From a virus: a stretch of DNA of 49,707 nt. Under the pieces are notes generated by a model. The model searched no databases and was not told the origin of the DNA. It worked only from the letters and a program-made list of their open reading frames with translations. Numbering within the stretch: position 1 is the first letter of the stretch; each line of letters opens with the position of its first letter. This document shows positions 49,169 through 49,707 of the stretch, one piece after another. The stretch is taken from positions 1-49,707 of IMG/VR virus record IMGVR_UViG_3300015024_000008, one strand, 5' to 3'. A program made the position numbers and the translations under genes.

Positions 49169-49707
49169 ATGGATTCTAAAGAGATAGAAGAAGCAAAGGA
49201 AAACGGACGTCGGAAACTATTCCGAGTCCGTTTTCCTACTCTTTATGGCTATAAATCCACAGGATTTATTTGCCGTACTCTTTGTCGTGGAGAGATCTTT
49301 ACTGCATTCTCTAAGGTAGGCTATCCTCAAAGGGAGATTCCTAAAGAGGATACCTATGCCAGAGTCCGCATTGAGAATGACCTATTTCCGATCTGTGTAC
49401 TTGAAGTTCCAGAAGGTTTTACTCTCTTTCGTTCTCATGCTTTAGTTGCCACAACTGTTGTTAATGAAAGTCTCAAGCGAAGCGGATTTCTTGATGGGTC
49501 TGCAGAGCAAAGAAGCGTCATGAAGTATGGCCTTCAATATGCTAACTCTATTGAAGGACGTACCGACGCTATTATCCTAAAGTACTTCCCTTCAATCGAT
49601 CCTTATGATTTAGGACAAATGAACTATGAAGAGTGGTCTATGCGCTCAATGCAAGCAATACTCTTAGCAAAAAGTGTAGATAGTGTAGATCTGTTTAGTT
49701 TCCTGAC
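49169..49707 (+). CDS. Partial tail-cluster protein, open at window end
   Basis: 179 codons are visible (MDSKEIEEAKENGRRKLFR..., ending LLAKSVDSVDLFSFL...). ATG 49169 follows the previous stop by 2 nt and has no own ribosome site, so it depends on coupling. It is basic at the N-terminus, then alpha/beta. Could be the partner of the chaperone-like protein. The 3' part is outside the window. Confidence 0.7.
   Translation, partial: MDSKEIEEAKENGRRKLFRVRFPTLYGYKSTGFICRTLCRGEIFTAFSKVGYPQREIPKEDTYARVRIENDLFPICVLEVPEGFTLFRSHALVATTVVNESLKRSGFLDGSAEQRSVMKYGLQYANSIEGRTDAIILKYFPSIDPYDLGQMNYEEWSMRSMQAILLAKSVDSVDLFSFL

Noticed and set aside
49100-49170. Programmed -1 frameshift between the chaperone-like gene and the next
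   Set aside because: The downstream gene is in the -1 frame and open from 49115, but I found no slippery heptamer, so coupling across a 2-nt gap is simpler.

Overview
The window is a segment of a large tailed phage genome with a contractile (myovirus) tail. The evidence is a terminase large subunit, portal, prohead-protease-like protein, HK97-type major capsid protein, two sheath-like proteins and three tube-like proteins, all packed in short-spaced, often ATGA-overlapping genes with good Shine-Dalgarno sites. The host cannot be named from the sequence. Promoter-like sequences matching the bacterial sigma70 consensus and AGGAG-type ribosome sites point to an ordinary bacterium. The window starts and ends inside genes, so the genome is larger than this.

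Layout. Positions 1-11218 are one minus-strand block, read right to left: a three-gene cluster (222, 433 and 910 aa), then NADAR, small membrane proteins, two mid-sized unknowns, a 565-bp gene-free structured region, and small zinc-binding or unknown proteins ending in two tandem paralogues. I read the 433- and 910-aa proteins as diverged, split RNA polymerase beta-prime-like and beta-like subunits, from collinear catalytic motifs. Positions 11219-12036 are a gene-free divergent region. From 12037 everything runs on the plus strand: small proteins, a DHH phosphoesterase, a ParB/HTH-like zinc protein, then (14791-21394) small proteins surrounding a coupled GAF / five-PAS-LOV / coiled-coil-membrane cassette, and then the packaging and head genes (21433-32154), an adhesin and Ig-like region (32289-38607), and the tail genes (38607 to the end).

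How it fits together. The polymerase genes could give the phage its own transcription, although the second half of beta-prime is not in the window. The LOV domain at the end of the 658-aa protein keeps the photoreactive cysteine and the flavin-binding Asn/Asn/Gln, so the three-gene cassette at 17029-19980 may be a light- or redox-sensing module carried by a virus; its output is unknown.

Non-coding signals are rich. A 14-bp near-palindrome, CTGTCA-(CA/TG)-TGACAG, occurs ten times, nine of them between genes. A perfect consensus promoter at 45328-45356 drives a candidate RNA of about 165 nt made of five successive hairpins. There are also an iteron-like repeat cluster, duplicated hairpin cassettes, and a small reading frame interrupted by one amber codon. 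All function calls come from reading the sequence; no database search was run.
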